A stretch of DNA of 33,990 nucleotides. Origin: Acidobacteriota bacterium (lineage in GTDB: Bacteria > Actinomycetota > Acidimicrobiia > Acidimicrobiales > RAAP-2). This document shows positions 25,349-33,204 of this stretch, one piece after another (position 1 is the stretch's first letter; each line of letters opens with the position of its first letter). The position numbers and the translations under genes were made by a program. The notes below the pieces were generated by a model. The model was not told the origin of the DNA and ran no database searches. It saw only the letters and a list, made by a program, of their open reading frames with translations. The stretch is from positions 1 to 33,990 of the forward strand of contig JABBOA010000007.1 in assembly GCA_019352075.1 (NCBI GenBank), written 5' to 3'.

Positions 25349-26079
25349 AAGTGCTGGCCGACGCCCACGCGCTGTTCGCGCACCTCGTCACCCTCGCGCG
25401 TCACCAGGTAGGCCGCCGGACCGATGAAGGCGGGTATGCGCGCGTCAGCGACCACCCGGGTCGCCGTCGTGCCCTCGTACCAGACACCCACGTGATCATC
25501 GGTGGCGTAGGCGATATCGGGCAGGACGCCCTCGCGCATCAGTTGGTGCAGGAGCGGACGCCGTTGGGCCTCGGAATCGTAGTGCACACCGTTGGCGTAG
25601 GGCAGCAGACCCAGGGCGTTGGTGACGGGCATCAGATCGGGTCCGAAGGAGTCCGTCGTGCCCCCGACGTGCCAACACAGGCTCCCGGCCGACACGCCAC
25701 TCAGAATCACGCCCCGCTCCCAGGCCGCGCGCATCGCCTCATCGAGGCCGTGGAGACGCCACAGCGCGAGCAGGTTAGCGACCGAGCCGCCGCCCACCCA
25801 CACGAGGTCCGACGAACCGAGTCGCTCCTCGGGGTCGGCCGACGGCTGGGGGAAGAGCCGCAGGGCTGAGACGTCGCACCCCGCCTCGTTGAACGCCTCG
25901 TAGGCCAGCGCGTAATAGCCGGCGTCGTCGCCCGACGCGCTCAACACGAGGCAGACCTTCGGACGGGTTTGGCCAGTGAGGGCCAGCGCCTCGAGGACCA
26001 TGAGGCCGAGGCGCGCACTCTGTTGCACCGTCCCGGGCACGAAACCCCCCGACGTGGCCAGGATGCGCGGAGTCGTCAC
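25345..26079 (-). CDS. pepE: Peptidase E-like serine peptidase (family S51)
   Basis: A 244-residue enzyme with the class I amidotransferase-like fold of S51 peptidases such as dipeptidase E, which cleave Asp-X dipeptides, and cyanophycinase. The nucleophile is Ser130 in LSGVSAGSLCW, and His166 in GVHYDSEAQRR completes the visible active site. VWVGGGSVANLLALWRLHGLD is the usual preceding loop. It has no signal peptide, so it acts in the cytoplasm. It is the last gene of the lysR-headed unit, eight bases after the dienelactone hydrolase gene. An M20 peptidase in the same unit suggests a shared role in breaking down small peptides. Confidence 0.9.
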   Translation of the reverse strand: MTTPRILATSGGFVPGTVQQSARLGLMVLEALALTGQTRPKVCLVLSASGDDAGYYALAYEAFNEAGCDVSALRLFPQPSADPEERLGSSDLVWVGGGSVANLLALWRLHGLDEAMRAAWERGVILSGVSAGSLCWHVGGTTDSFGPDLMPVTNALGLLPYANGVHYDSEAQRRPLLHQLMREGVLPDIAYATDDHVGVWYEGTTATRVVADARIPAFIGPAAYLVTREGDEVREQRVGVGQHF

Positions 26080-26087
26080 GCGGACTC

Positions 26088-26789
26088 CTACTTGTCTCGC
26101 AAGTGCGTCGAGAAGAATGCGAGGGTGCGCGCGTGCGCGTCAGCGGCGTCGACCGCGTTGAAGACCATCGGGCGTCCGTCGCAGTGGAAGCCGTGGTCGG
26201 CGTCGGGGTAACGCACGACCTCGGTGTCGAAGGGCGCGTCGGATGCTGCGTTGCGCAGGGCCTCGACCTGTTCGATGGGGATTCCCTTGTCGAGGTCCCC
26301 GTAGAGTCCAATCCAGGGCGCCCGCAGCGCGGGGGCCAACTCAAGGAGGGGTGGGAAGCCGAAACGCCCCGCCTCGATGCCCCCGCCGTAGAAACTCGCC
26401 GCCGCGCCGACGATGCCGAGGGTGGCGGCGACGAAACTCACCGTGCCCCCCATGCAGTATCCGACGATGCCGATCGCCGAGGGCGCGAATTGGGCGGCGG
26501 CGAGGTAAGCGGCGGCAGCTCGTAGGTCCTGTTCGATGCCCGACGCGTCCAGCGCGGACATGGCCGCCATCGCGTCAGGGAAGTTGTCGTAGTCGACTTC
26601 CGGTGAACCGACCCGGTGGAAGAGTTCGGGGGCAATCGCGAGGTAGCCGGCGGCGGCGAAGCGATCGGTCACGTCGCGGATATGGTCGTTGACGCCAAAG
26701 GCCTCCTGGATGACGATGACGGCGCGTGGTGAGCTGATCTCACCGGCCACGTGGAGGGGAACGCTCTCAAAGATCTGTCGAGTGGTCAT
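26088..26789 (-). CDS. Dienelactone hydrolase family protein
   Basis: A 233-residue alpha/beta hydrolase with the dienelactone hydrolase triad: Cys112 in GYCMGG, Asp167 in GDLDKGIP and His199 in DADHGFHCD. Glu30 in IQEAFG is the residue that in the type enzyme activates the cysteine. These enzymes open enol-lactones in aromatic breakdown, but most members have no known substrate. The ATG overlaps the stop of the upstream DsbA-like gene by four bases. No aromatic catabolism genes are nearby, so a catabolic role is not supported by context. Confidence 0.9.
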   Translation of the reverse strand: MTTRQIFESVPLHVAGEISSPRAVIVIQEAFGVNDHIRDVTDRFAAAGYLAIAPELFHRVGSPEVDYDNFPDAMAAMSALDASGIEQDLRAAAAYLAAAQFAPSAIGIVGYCMGGTVSFVAATLGIVGAAASFYGGGIEAGRFGFPPLLELAPALRAPWIGLYGDLDKGIPIEQVEALRNAASDAPFDTEVVRYPDADHGFHCDGRPMVFNAVDAADAHARTLAFFSTHLRDK

Positions 26790-27391
26790 AGAAATGAGGG
26801 TCCTTCGCTACGGGTTCGTTTGAGTTCGTAAAAGCCGGGGGTGCTGGCCACGGCGACGACACCATCGAACAAGGTACCAGCCGCTTCGCCCTTGGGGGCC
26901 GGGGTCACCACGGGACCGAAGAAGGCGATGTCGCCCACGTGGATCACTGGTGTACCGACGTCGAAACCCACCGGATCCATCCCCGCAAAGTGACTGACGC
27001 GCACCGACTCGTCGAGCTCGTCGCTGAGGGCGGCCTCGGCGAGTGAGGGGTCGAGGTGCACGTCACCCAGGGCCGCTCGGACGGTCGCGAGAAAGTCGTC
27101 GCGCTCCGCACCGACGTGGTAACGCTGACCGAAGGCGCTGTAGAACGGCTCGAGGTGCTCTCGGCCGGCGCGCTGCTCGACGGCGATCATCACCCGCACC
27201 GGGCCCCACGCCCTGCTCATCAGATCGGTGTACTCCTCGGAGAGTTCACGACCTTCGTTCAGGACCGCCAGGCTCATCGTGTGCCAGTGCAGGTCGATGT
27301 CGCGCACCGACGTCGTCTCGACAAGCCAGCGTGACGTGATCCAGGCCCAGGGGCAAATGGGGTCCACCCACAGGTCGACGCGTTGGGTCAC
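26786..27391 (-). CDS. DsbA-family protein, mycothiol nitroreductase-like, lacking second Cys
   Basis: A 201-residue thioredoxin-fold protein without a signal peptide. The opening VDLWVDPICPWAWITSRWLVE and the helical insert WGPVRVMIAVEQRAGREHLEPFYSAFG resemble the actinobacterial mycothiol-dependent nitroreductase Rv2466c. In that enzyme the active site is CPWC; here it is Cys13-Pro-Trp-Ala16, so only the nucleophilic Cys remains. The cis-Pro loop is GTPVIHVGD. A monothiol site would favour mixed-disulfide chemistry with mycothiol rather than dithiol exchange. It is tightly coupled, with 4-nt overlaps on both sides, to the M20 peptidase and the dienelactone hydrolase genes. Confidence 0.86.
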   Translation of the reverse strand: MTQRVDLWVDPICPWAWITSRWLVETTSVRDIDLHWHTMSLAVLNEGRELSEEYTDLMSRAWGPVRVMIAVEQRAGREHLEPFYSAFGQRYHVGAERDDFLATVRAALGDVHLDPSLAEAALSDELDESVRVSHFAGMDPVGFDVGTPVIHVGDIAFFGPVVTPAPKGEAAGTLFDGVVAVASTPGFYELKRTRSEGPSFL

Positions 27392-28791
27392 GACCCCGCC
27401 TTTCGCTGGTTGAAGGCCACCAGGATGCTGGTCACCGCATTGGTGACCGCCACGGCACAGGGCAAGTCGAGCATTTCGTCAATGCCGTGAGCGTTGGAAT
27501 CGGGTCCGAGTACGCCGGTGGCGACGAATTGGACCTCGGGGTAGCGGCGACCCAGCGACGCGAGAAACGGTATGGTACCGCCCTCGGCGGTGAATCCGGC
27601 GTCGCGTCCGAAGGATTGTCGCGAGGCCTCATCGAGAGCTGCGGCCAGCCACGGCGCCAACGGTGGCGTCGACCAGCCATCAGCGCCGTGGGTGCGCACG
27701 GTGACTCGCGCGCCGTTAGGGACATTGGTGCTGAGCGCCCTTTCGAGGGCGGCACACGCGAGCTGGCTGTCGACGTTGGGGGGCAGACGAAAGGACAGTG
27801 AGGCCGTGGTGAAGGGGCGAAGGACGTTACCCGCCACTTCCGGGGCGGGGATGCCGCTCATGCCCACGACCGACAAAGTGGGGCGCCACGTCTGGTTGAG
27901 GATGCGATCGGCCTCGTCCTCGCCCATTAGGGAAAGTCCCTCCACGACCGGCAGACTCTCGGTGAGCTCGTCGCCGAACTCACGCGCCACGGCGTCCGCA
28001 GCGAGGCGCGCGTGGCTCGGGATGGCGCCGTGCAACTCCTCCAGCAGGACCCTCCCCGTCGTGGCGTCTTCGACGCGGTCGAGCAGTTGGCGCAGGACCC
28101 GAAACGACGACGGCACGACCCCGCTCACCGAGCCACTGTGCTGACCGCGCGTGAGGACCTCCACGGTGAGTTCGACGCCAGCCAGGCCACGCAGCGACGT
28201 GGTCACCCACAGGCGGTCGTAGGTCAACGCTCCCGAATCCAGGCAGATCATGAGTTCGACGCGCCCTAGCCGATCGGCCAAGTGGTCGAGATAGGCGTCG
28301 AGATCGGGGCTGCCGCTCTCCTCACTGGCCTCGATGAGGACGACGACGCGACTGTGGGCGATCCCCGCGGCGACGAGTTGTTCCAGGGCCAGCAGGGCCG
28401 AGAAGGTGGCGTAGCCGTCGTCGGCGACGCCCCGGGCGAAGAGGCGATCACCTCGACGAACGGGTTGGTAGGGCGCCAAGCCCGGCGACCACTCGCCCAG
28501 GGGGGGCTGCTTGTCCAGATGGCCGTAGACCACGACCGTGGCGTCATCGTCGTTGGTGGGCTCCACGTTCACCAGCAATAGCGGCGTACGCCCTTCGAGA
28601 CGTAGGACCTCGACGTGGAAGTCGCCCAACGTCCGCTGCCGGGCCCACTCGGCCAGGAGGTTCACCGCGGCGTCCAAGTGTCCGTGAGCCTCCCATTCGT
28701 TGTCAAAGGCCGGCGACAGGCACTCGATCGAGGCGTAGGTCGTGAGCGTCGCCAGCGCGTCGCGTTCGAAGTCATTCACGGTGAGGGGCAC
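27388..28791 (-). CDS. M20-family metallopeptidase (dipeptidase type)
   Basis: A 467-residue zinc peptidase of the carnosinase/CNDP type, which hydrolyses dipeptides in the cytoplasm. The dizinc ligands can be traced: His91 in YGHLDKQP, Asp124 bridging in GVADDGY, Glu157-Glu158 in EASEESGSP, Asp185 in CLDSGAL, and the C-terminal His in GPDSNAHGIDE. GQHSGSVSG is the dimerisation-lid His segment. Length and layout are those of a complete enzyme. ATG 28791 follows the DNA glycosylase stop by nine bases; the stop overlaps the DsbA-like start. Substrate is not fixed by sequence. Confidence 0.93.
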   Translation of the reverse strand: MPLTVNDFERDALATLTTYASIECLSPAFDNEWEAHGHLDAAVNLLAEWARQRTLGDFHVEVLRLEGRTPLLLVNVEPTNDDDATVVVYGHLDKQPPLGEWSPGLAPYQPVRRGDRLFARGVADDGYATFSALLALEQLVAAGIAHSRVVVLIEASEESGSPDLDAYLDHLADRLGRVELMICLDSGALTYDRLWVTTSLRGLAGVELTVEVLTRGQHSGSVSGVVPSSFRVLRQLLDRVEDATTGRVLLEELHGAIPSHARLAADAVAREFGDELTESLPVVEGLSLMGEDEADRILNQTWRPTLSVVGMSGIPAPEVAGNVLRPFTTASLSFRLPPNVDSQLACAALERALSTNVPNGARVTVRTHGADGWSTPPLAPWLAAALDEASRQSFGRDAGFTAEGGTIPFLASLGRRYPEVQFVATGVLGPDSNAHGIDEMLDLPCAVAVTNAVTSILVAFNQRKAGS

Positions 28792-28800
28792 CCCGTGAGG

Positions 28801-29424
28801 TTATCGCTTCAGACGCTCGAAATGGACCGCTCGCCAGCAGTACCACGCGACGTCGGAGCGCACGCCGCTCAGGGCGTCGCCCGAGTGGCGCAACTGCTTT
28901 TCGCTGATCAGTTCGTCGAGTCCGTGCACGATGCTCCAGCCGCTGCGCACGCCGAAGTCGCCGGCCGGCCAGACGTCGCGGCGGCCCATCGTGTGCATGA
29001 GGTACATCTGCGTGGTCCAGGGTCCGATGCCGTGCACCGCGGTGACTTCCTCGATGATCTGCGCATCGCTCATTCGGCCGTGCGCGCCGAGTTGCACTCG
29101 CTGATCACGCGCGTGCGCCGCGAGGTCCAACATGGCGGCCGCCTTGGTGCGCGAGAGTCCGGCAGCGCGTAGGTTGTCCGCGCCGGCGGCGAGGACCGAC
29201 TCCACACTGACCTGTCCGCCGCAGGCGTCGACGACGCGAACGTGGATGGTGGCGGCCGCCGCCGTAGCGAGAAGTTGATAGGTGATTGATCGAATCAGCG
29301 AGGGGAACCGCTCCGAGACTGGCGAGGCACGCCGACCGGGGGGGAGTCCGGCTCGCGCCACGATGTCGGCGAACGCCACGTCGCGCGCAACGATGTCCGC
29401 GGCGATGTGCGCACAAGGGTTCAC
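28801..29424 (-). CDS. DNA-3-methyladenine glycosylase-like (HhH-GPD, AlkA type)
   Basis: A base-excision repair glycosylase of about 207 residues. The helix-hairpin-helix motif TAVHGIGPWTTQMYLM is followed by the catalytic Asp in PAGDFGVRSGW (residue 156 from this start), and LSRTKAAAMLDLAAHA is the family's preceding helix. The usual QQxS of the substrate helix is changed to YQLLATAAAATI. It lacks the Cys cluster of EndoIII. GTG 29424 was preferred because GAGAGGA lies upstream, at 12 bp; TTG 29448, directly after the lysR stop, is possible and adds eight residues. It would remove alkylated purines; its place behind a LysR gene is unusual for a repair enzyme. Confidence 0.85.
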   Translation of the reverse strand: MNPCAHIAADIVARDVAFADIVARAGLPPGRRASPVSERFPSLIRSITYQLLATAAAATIHVRVVDACGGQVSVESVLAAGADNLRAAGLSRTKAAAMLDLAAHARDQRVQLGAHGRMSDAQIIEEVTAVHGIGPWTTQMYLMHTMGRRDVWPAGDFGVRSGWSIVHGLDELISEKQLRHSGDALSGVRSDVAWYCWRAVHFERLKR

Positions 29425-29448
29425 GATGCTGGCACGGTCCTCTCGCAA

Positions 29449-30387
29449 CTAGGGCAACGTTTCGGGGTTATCGGGGCTATCGGGGATGACCACACCCTGG
29501 GGGACCTTGCTCGCTTCGCGCACCACGGTCGAGAGCAGGGCGTGGATCGCTCGGACGGGGGCCGCGGGGAAGCCGAAACGCCGGCGAACGAGGCACACCC
29601 GCCGTAGGGCGATCTTCTCGATCGGCACGGCGCGGAAGGTCTCACGCAGGTGCGACGACAACATCGTCGACGGGAGGATCGAGGGTCCGTACCCGTCGAA
29701 GGTCATTGACGCGATGGTGCGCAATCCGTCGAGTTCGATGAGCGGTCGTAATTCGACGCCCTGCGCGTGCGACGCTTCGTCGATCTCGCGACGGATGGGC
29801 GTACCCGGGAAGGGGAGAAGAATCTCGTAGGGTTCGAGATCGGCGAAGGTCACCGAGGCGTAGTGGGCCAAGGGGTGCGTCTTCTCAGTGATCAACACCA
29901 AGTCTTCGCTGTAGAGGTCCACCGACGAGAGTTCGGGCGCGCCCACCGGCCACGCCAGCACCGCGATGTCGAGCGCTCCCGACACGAGTTGTGGTTCGAT
30001 GACCGAGTTGGTCCCTTCGGTGATGCGTAACGAGATGTGCGGGTAGGTCTCGCGCTGCGCCTTCAACAGCAACGGGACGATCCAACGTCCGGCGGTTCCG
30101 ATCATCCCGAGCGAGACGCGACCACGGATGTCGGCGGTGAGTTCCGAGACGTCGGCGGCGATGGCGCTCACTTCGCTCAGGATTCGCCGCGCCCGCTCCA
30201 CCACGACGGCACCAGACTCCGTCAACGCGCCCGAGGCGCGGTCGATCAACTCCGAGCCCAACTCTGCCTCGAGACGGGCGATGCGGTTGGAGATGTTGGA
30301 TTGCACGGTCCCCAGCGCTTCGGCGGCGCTCGAAAACGTTCCGTGTTCGGCAATTCCCACCAGGGCTTCGAGCTGTCGTATCTCCAT
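29449..30387 (-). CDS. LysR-family transcriptional regulator
   Basis: A 312-residue regulator with the N-terminal winged HTH (MEIRQLEALVGIAEHGTFSSAAEALGTVQSNISNRIARLEAELG, residues 1-44 and on to about 60) and a two-lobed periplasmic-binding-like effector domain from about residue 90 (GRVSLGMIGTAGRWIVPLLL). The ATG at 30387 is six bases behind TATACT on the same strand, so its mRNA looks leaderless. A LysR box at 30399-30413 overlaps that promoter, which predicts autoregulation. It heads a six-gene unit on the minus strand. The inducer is unknown. Divergently from it lies a short promoter-terminator unit without an ORF. Confidence 0.93.
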   Translation of the reverse strand: MEIRQLEALVGIAEHGTFSSAAEALGTVQSNISNRIARLEAELGSELIDRASGALTESGAVVVERARRILSEVSAIAADVSELTADIRGRVSLGMIGTAGRWIVPLLLKAQRETYPHISLRITEGTNSVIEPQLVSGALDIAVLAWPVGAPELSSVDLYSEDLVLITEKTHPLAHYASVTFADLEPYEILLPFPGTPIRREIDEASHAQGVELRPLIELDGLRTIASMTFDGYGPSILPSTMLSSHLRETFRAVPIEKIALRRVCLVRRRFGFPAAPVRAIHALLSTVVREASKVPQGVVIPDSPDNPETLP

Positions 30388-30393
30388 GTATCA

Positions 30394-30413
30394 AGTATAT
30401 AGATGACAACTAT
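30394..30413. promoter_or_regulatory. LysR box overlapping the lysR promoter
   Basis: ATAG-N7-CTAT (30399-30413) is a dyad with the T-N11-A core of LysR-type binding sites. On the minus strand TATACT (30399-30394) is a near-consensus -10 for lysR, overlapping the box by one base. Outer arms ATCAAG and CTTGAT (near 30390-30395 and 30425-30431) extend the symmetry. Confidence 0.65.
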
Positions 30414-30461
30414 TCAAGATATGCGCTTGATTGATAGTCAGTCAACCTGCATACTGGTATC

Positions 30462-30545
30462 AGCCTGTTTCGCCCAACCCCCCAGGGTGAGACAAGGGTT
30501 TCGCAAAAGGGCCATCCACCCCCCCCGGATGGCCCTTTTGTGCTG
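30462..30545 (+). ncRNA. Candidate small RNA divergent from lysR
   Basis: TTGATT (30427-30432) and CATACT (30450-30455) with 17-bp spacing form a plausible promoter starting near 30462. The predicted transcript first folds into GTTTCGCCC/GGGTGAGAC (30467-30475 with 30485-30493, two G-U pairs) and then reaches a perfect 13-bp terminator at 30505-30539. No ORF with a start signal lies between. It could be a roughly 80-nt small RNA, or the terminated leader of murT. The promoter lies within 40 bp of a LysR box. All expression claims are inferred. Confidence 0.4.
30505..30539 (+). terminator. Strong intrinsic terminator, bidirectional form
   Basis: AAAAGGGCCATCC (30505-30517) pairs perfectly over 13 bp with GGATGGCCCTTTT (30527-30539) across a 9-nt C-rich loop. 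It ends in T4 on the plus strand and, by symmetry, on the minus strand. There is no annotated gene whose transcript it would end, since lysR is transcribed away and murT begins after it. Confidence 0.85.
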
Positions 30546-30576
30546 TCCGGGCGATTTTGCGGGGTGGTCGAATTGT

Positions 30577-30582
30577 TAGCGT
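30577..30582 (+). promoter_or_regulatory. -10 box for leaderless murT
   Basis: TAGCGT at 30577-30582 fits TANNNT and is seven bases before the murT ATG at 30590. There is no ribosome binding site upstream of that ATG, which supports a leaderless transcript. Confidence 0.5.
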
Positions 30583-30589
30583 GGCGGCC

Positions 30590-31804
30590 ATGAACTCGAC
30601 GCGAACCTGGCGGGTGCGATTAGCGGTCCAAGCCGTGCGTATGGTCAACGGACTCTCGCGTCGCTTGGGTCGAGGAGCGGGTACCGTCGTGGGCGGACGC
30701 ATCGGTCTGCTATTTGCGCCGGACCTCTTGCACGCGTTGTCGCGTGAACGTACGATCATCCTCGTCTCGGGCACCAATGGCAAGACCACGACGGCGGCCA
30801 TGGTGCGCGCCGGATGGGACGGCGACGTGGCCGGCAACGACACGGGGGCCAATATGCTCCAAGGCCACGTGGCGGCGTTGTGCGCGTCGCCCGCCCGCCG
30901 GGTCGTTCTCGAGACCGACGAGGCGTGGCTTGCCATGGTGGTCGCGGCGACGACCCCACGAGTGGTGGTGCTCTTGAACCTGTCGCGCGATCAACTCGAC
31001 CGCGCCAACGAGGTTCGTCAGATGGCCCTTCGCTGGCGCGCGTGCCTCGCCGCAGAAACGTTCGACGGTGTCGTCGTCGCCAACGCCGCCGACCCGTTGG
31101 TGGCGTTCGCCGCGGAGACCGCCCGCCGCATCCGTTGGGTCGACGTCCCCTCGTCGTGGCGTGGCGACGCGACCTCGTGCCCGCACTGCACTCGCGCCAT
31201 CAAGTTTGTCGAGGGCCACTGGTCGTGCGTCTGCGGCTTCGCCAAGCCCACCGATGTGAGCGCCACCCTCGGTGACGGGTTCGAGATCGACGGCGAGGCG
31301 TTCGTGCTGGACCTGGCGTTACCGGGGGACTTCAACCGGGTGAACGCCGCTTTCGCGCTCACCGCCTTGGCGCAGTGCGAGGTGGTGGTGGCGGCGGCGC
31401 TCGCACGGGTGGGTGCGCTCACCACCGTCGAGGGACGCTACGGCCGTCGTCGTTTCGAACAGCGCACCCTGCGATTGCTGCTCGCGAAGAATCCGGCGGG
31501 CACCGCAGCGTTGCTGGAGTCCCTTGACCCGGCCGATGAGGTCTGGATCGCGATCAATGCGCAGATTGCCGACGGTCGAGACCCCTCGTGGCTCTACGAC
31601 GTCCCCTTCGAGTCCTTGAGGGGCGCCCACGTTGTCTGCCTCGGCGAACGTCGTTTGGACTTGGCGACACGCCTGCTCTACGCCGGTGTGCCGTGCGAGG
31701 TCGCCGAAGATTTGGCGGTCCTGCGTCGCGGGAGGGGCAACGTGACCCTCGTCGCGAATTACACGGCTTTTCGTGAGTGGATGGGGAGGACGACTCCGTG
31801 GTGA
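30590..31804 (+). CDS. murT: Lipid II isoglutaminyl synthase, ATP-binding subunit MurT
   Basis: MurT with GatD amidates the D-glutamate of the lipid II stem peptide to D-isoglutamine at the inner membrane face. The 404-residue protein is a Mur-ligase relative: P-loop SGTNGKTTT at 60-68, ETDEAW, and NLSRDQLDR. It carries the four-cysteine zinc ribbon characteristic of MurT, C197PHC200 and C213VC215, with 12 residues between the pairs. A C-terminal DUF1727-type region ends with VANYTAFREW. ATG 30590 is supported by a -10 box seven bases upstream; an upstream in-frame GTG at 30581 is less likely. The last seven bases overlap gatD. Confidence 0.95.
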   Translation: MNSTRTWRVRLAVQAVRMVNGLSRRLGRGAGTVVGGRIGLLFAPDLLHALSRERTIILVSGTNGKTTTAAMVRAGWDGDVAGNDTGANMLQGHVAALCASPARRVVLETDEAWLAMVVAATTPRVVVLLNLSRDQLDRANEVRQMALRWRACLAAETFDGVVVANAADPLVAFAAETARRIRWVDVPSSWRGDATSCPHCTRAIKFVEGHWSCVCGFAKPTDVSATLGDGFEIDGEAFVLDLALPGDFNRVNAAFALTALAQCEVVVAAALARVGALTTVEGRYGRRRFEQRTLRLLLAKNPAGTAALLESLDPADEVWIAINAQIADGRDPSWLYDVPFESLRGAHVVCLGERRLDLATRLLYAGVPCEVAEDLAVLRRGRGNVTLVANYTAFREWMGRTTPW

Positions 31805-32511
31805 GAATTGGACTCCTCTATCCGGATCTCCTCGGGACCTACGGCGACGGGGGTAACGCGGCAGTATTGGCGGCGCGCGCGAACGCGCGTGACATGGACG
31901 CCAAGGTCGTTCCCGTGACGATCGGCGAGGCTCTGGCACCCGCCGACATCTATCTGTTGGGTGGCGGGGAGGACGGACCACAGCGTCTGGCGTGTGACTT
32001 GCTGCGCGACGCCGGCTTCGTCGAGCGAGTGCACGACGGGGCGCACGTGCTAGCGGTGTGTGCGGGATTACAGATCCTGGGCACGACCTTCAGCATCGAG
32101 GGCGACGCGTCGTATCCGGGCCTGGGGCTGGTCGACGCAACAACCACGCGGGGCCCAATGCGCTCGGTGGGTGATTTGGCCACGATGGCGTCGGGGCGAA
32201 TGATGGTGGGCTTCGAGAACCACGGGGGAGTGACCGTACTCGGCGAGGGGGTGAGCGCTCTCGGTGAGGTGTTGGTGGGCCGCGGCAACGACGGGCGGGT
32301 GGACGGCTACCGGACGTCCACGATGTGGGCGACGTACGCGCACGGGCCGGTGCTCGCCCAGAACCCGTGGCTGGCCGACGAGGTCCTGAGCGTCGTCACC
32401 GGCCAGGAATTGACGCCGTGGCCGAGCGTGGCCGATTCCCTCTACGCCCAGCGTTGTGGATCGCTCAGTACTCGTCGCTCGGTCGTCGGCCGTATTGCGC
32501 GTCGCCACTGA
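31798..32511 (+). CDS. gatD: Lipid II isoglutaminyl synthase, glutaminase subunit GatD
   Basis: The glutaminase half of the MurT/GatD complex, releasing ammonia from glutamine for lipid II amidation. The 237-residue protein is a cobyric acid synthase-like class I amidotransferase: RIGLLYPDLLGTYGDGGN at the start, Cys88 in AVCAGLQILG, and His182 in YAHGPVLAQNP. As usual for GatD, the third triad residue is not in the canonical place. GTG 31798 has GGGGAGG eight bases upstream; GTG 31801 is the neighbour. It overlaps the murT end by seven bases. Its 3' end overlaps the convergent plsC-like gene by 47 bp. Confidence 0.94.
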   Translation: MVRIGLLYPDLLGTYGDGGNAAVLAARANARDMDAKVVPVTIGEALAPADIYLLGGGEDGPQRLACDLLRDAGFVERVHDGAHVLAVCAGLQILGTTFSIEGDASYPGLGLVDATTTRGPMRSVGDLATMASGRMMVGFENHGGVTVLGEGVSALGEVLVGRGNDGRVDGYRTSTMWATYAHGPVLAQNPWLADEVLSVVTGQELTPWPSVADSLYAQRCGSLSTRRSVVGRIARRH

Positions 32512-33202
32512 TCGTGCGACCGAGTTCGGCGACGGCTTCCTCGATGCGCGCGCCGAATCGCCGGATGTTCTCCGACCCTTCAGCCCTGAGGGGAGTGCCG
32601 AACACGATGGTGACGTGGTGGCGCCGCTGCGAGGGGCGCTGGGTGTACTGAGGGGCCTTGGCGTATTTGGTGCCACGAAGGTACCCGGCTTCGTGGATGT
32701 AGGTGGGAATGACCAGCGCCTTGGAACGTTCCCCCAGGTAGGCCGCGCCACCCTTGAATTCCTGTAGATTCCCGTCGGGACTACGACCACCTTCGGGGTA
32801 CAGCAGGAGGTTCCAGTGGTCTTCCACGAGTTCGAGGGCGAGTTGGGAACTGCGACGATTGATCTTGTGCCGGTCGATCGGGATGGCGTTGAACACGAGC
32901 ACGGTTCGAAACGCCTTAACGGTCTGCATGAAGAAGTTGTCCATCGCGGCGGCGACGATGGTGCGACGGCGCACGCGGGGTGGCAGTGCGCTCAGCAGGA
33001 GTGGCGTGTCGAGGTGACTGTTGTGATTGGCCACGAAGATGAAGGGTCCGTGGCCGTCGAGATTCTCGAGGCCCATCACGCTCAGGGTCGACATTCGTCG
33101 CACCACGGGCGTGATGTAGTACTTCCAGTAGAGGTTGCGGACGAATCGGGCCCCGTAGCCCCGGCCCCATTTGGTGGGGAAATCCAAACCCAACCGCGTC
33201 AC
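32465..33202 (-). CDS. 1-acylglycerol-3-phosphate acyltransferase-like (PlsC family)
   Basis: A 245-residue membrane-associated acyltransferase. The catalytic NHxxxxD motif is NHNSHLD with His60 and Asp65; the phosphate-binding motif is EGGRS at 137-141 in place of the commoner EGTRS; the block VIPTYIHEAG is the fourth motif. It would acylate lysophosphatidate or a related lipid in phospholipid synthesis. GTG 33202 lies two bases after the stop of the membrane protein gene and has only a weak GATAGG ahead, so it is probably coupled to that gene. Its final 47 bp run into gatD on the other strand. Confidence 0.9.
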   Translation of the reverse strand: MTRLGLDFPTKWGRGYGARFVRNLYWKYYITPVVRRMSTLSVMGLENLDGHGPFIFVANHNSHLDTPLLLSALPPRVRRRTIVAAAMDNFFMQTVKAFRTVLVFNAIPIDRHKINRRSSQLALELVEDHWNLLLYPEGGRSPDGNLQEFKGGAAYLGERSKALVIPTYIHEAGYLRGTKYAKAPQYTQRPSQRRHHVTIVFGTPLRAEGSENIRRFGARIEEAVAELGRTISGDAQYGRRPSDEY

Positions 33203-33204
33203 GC

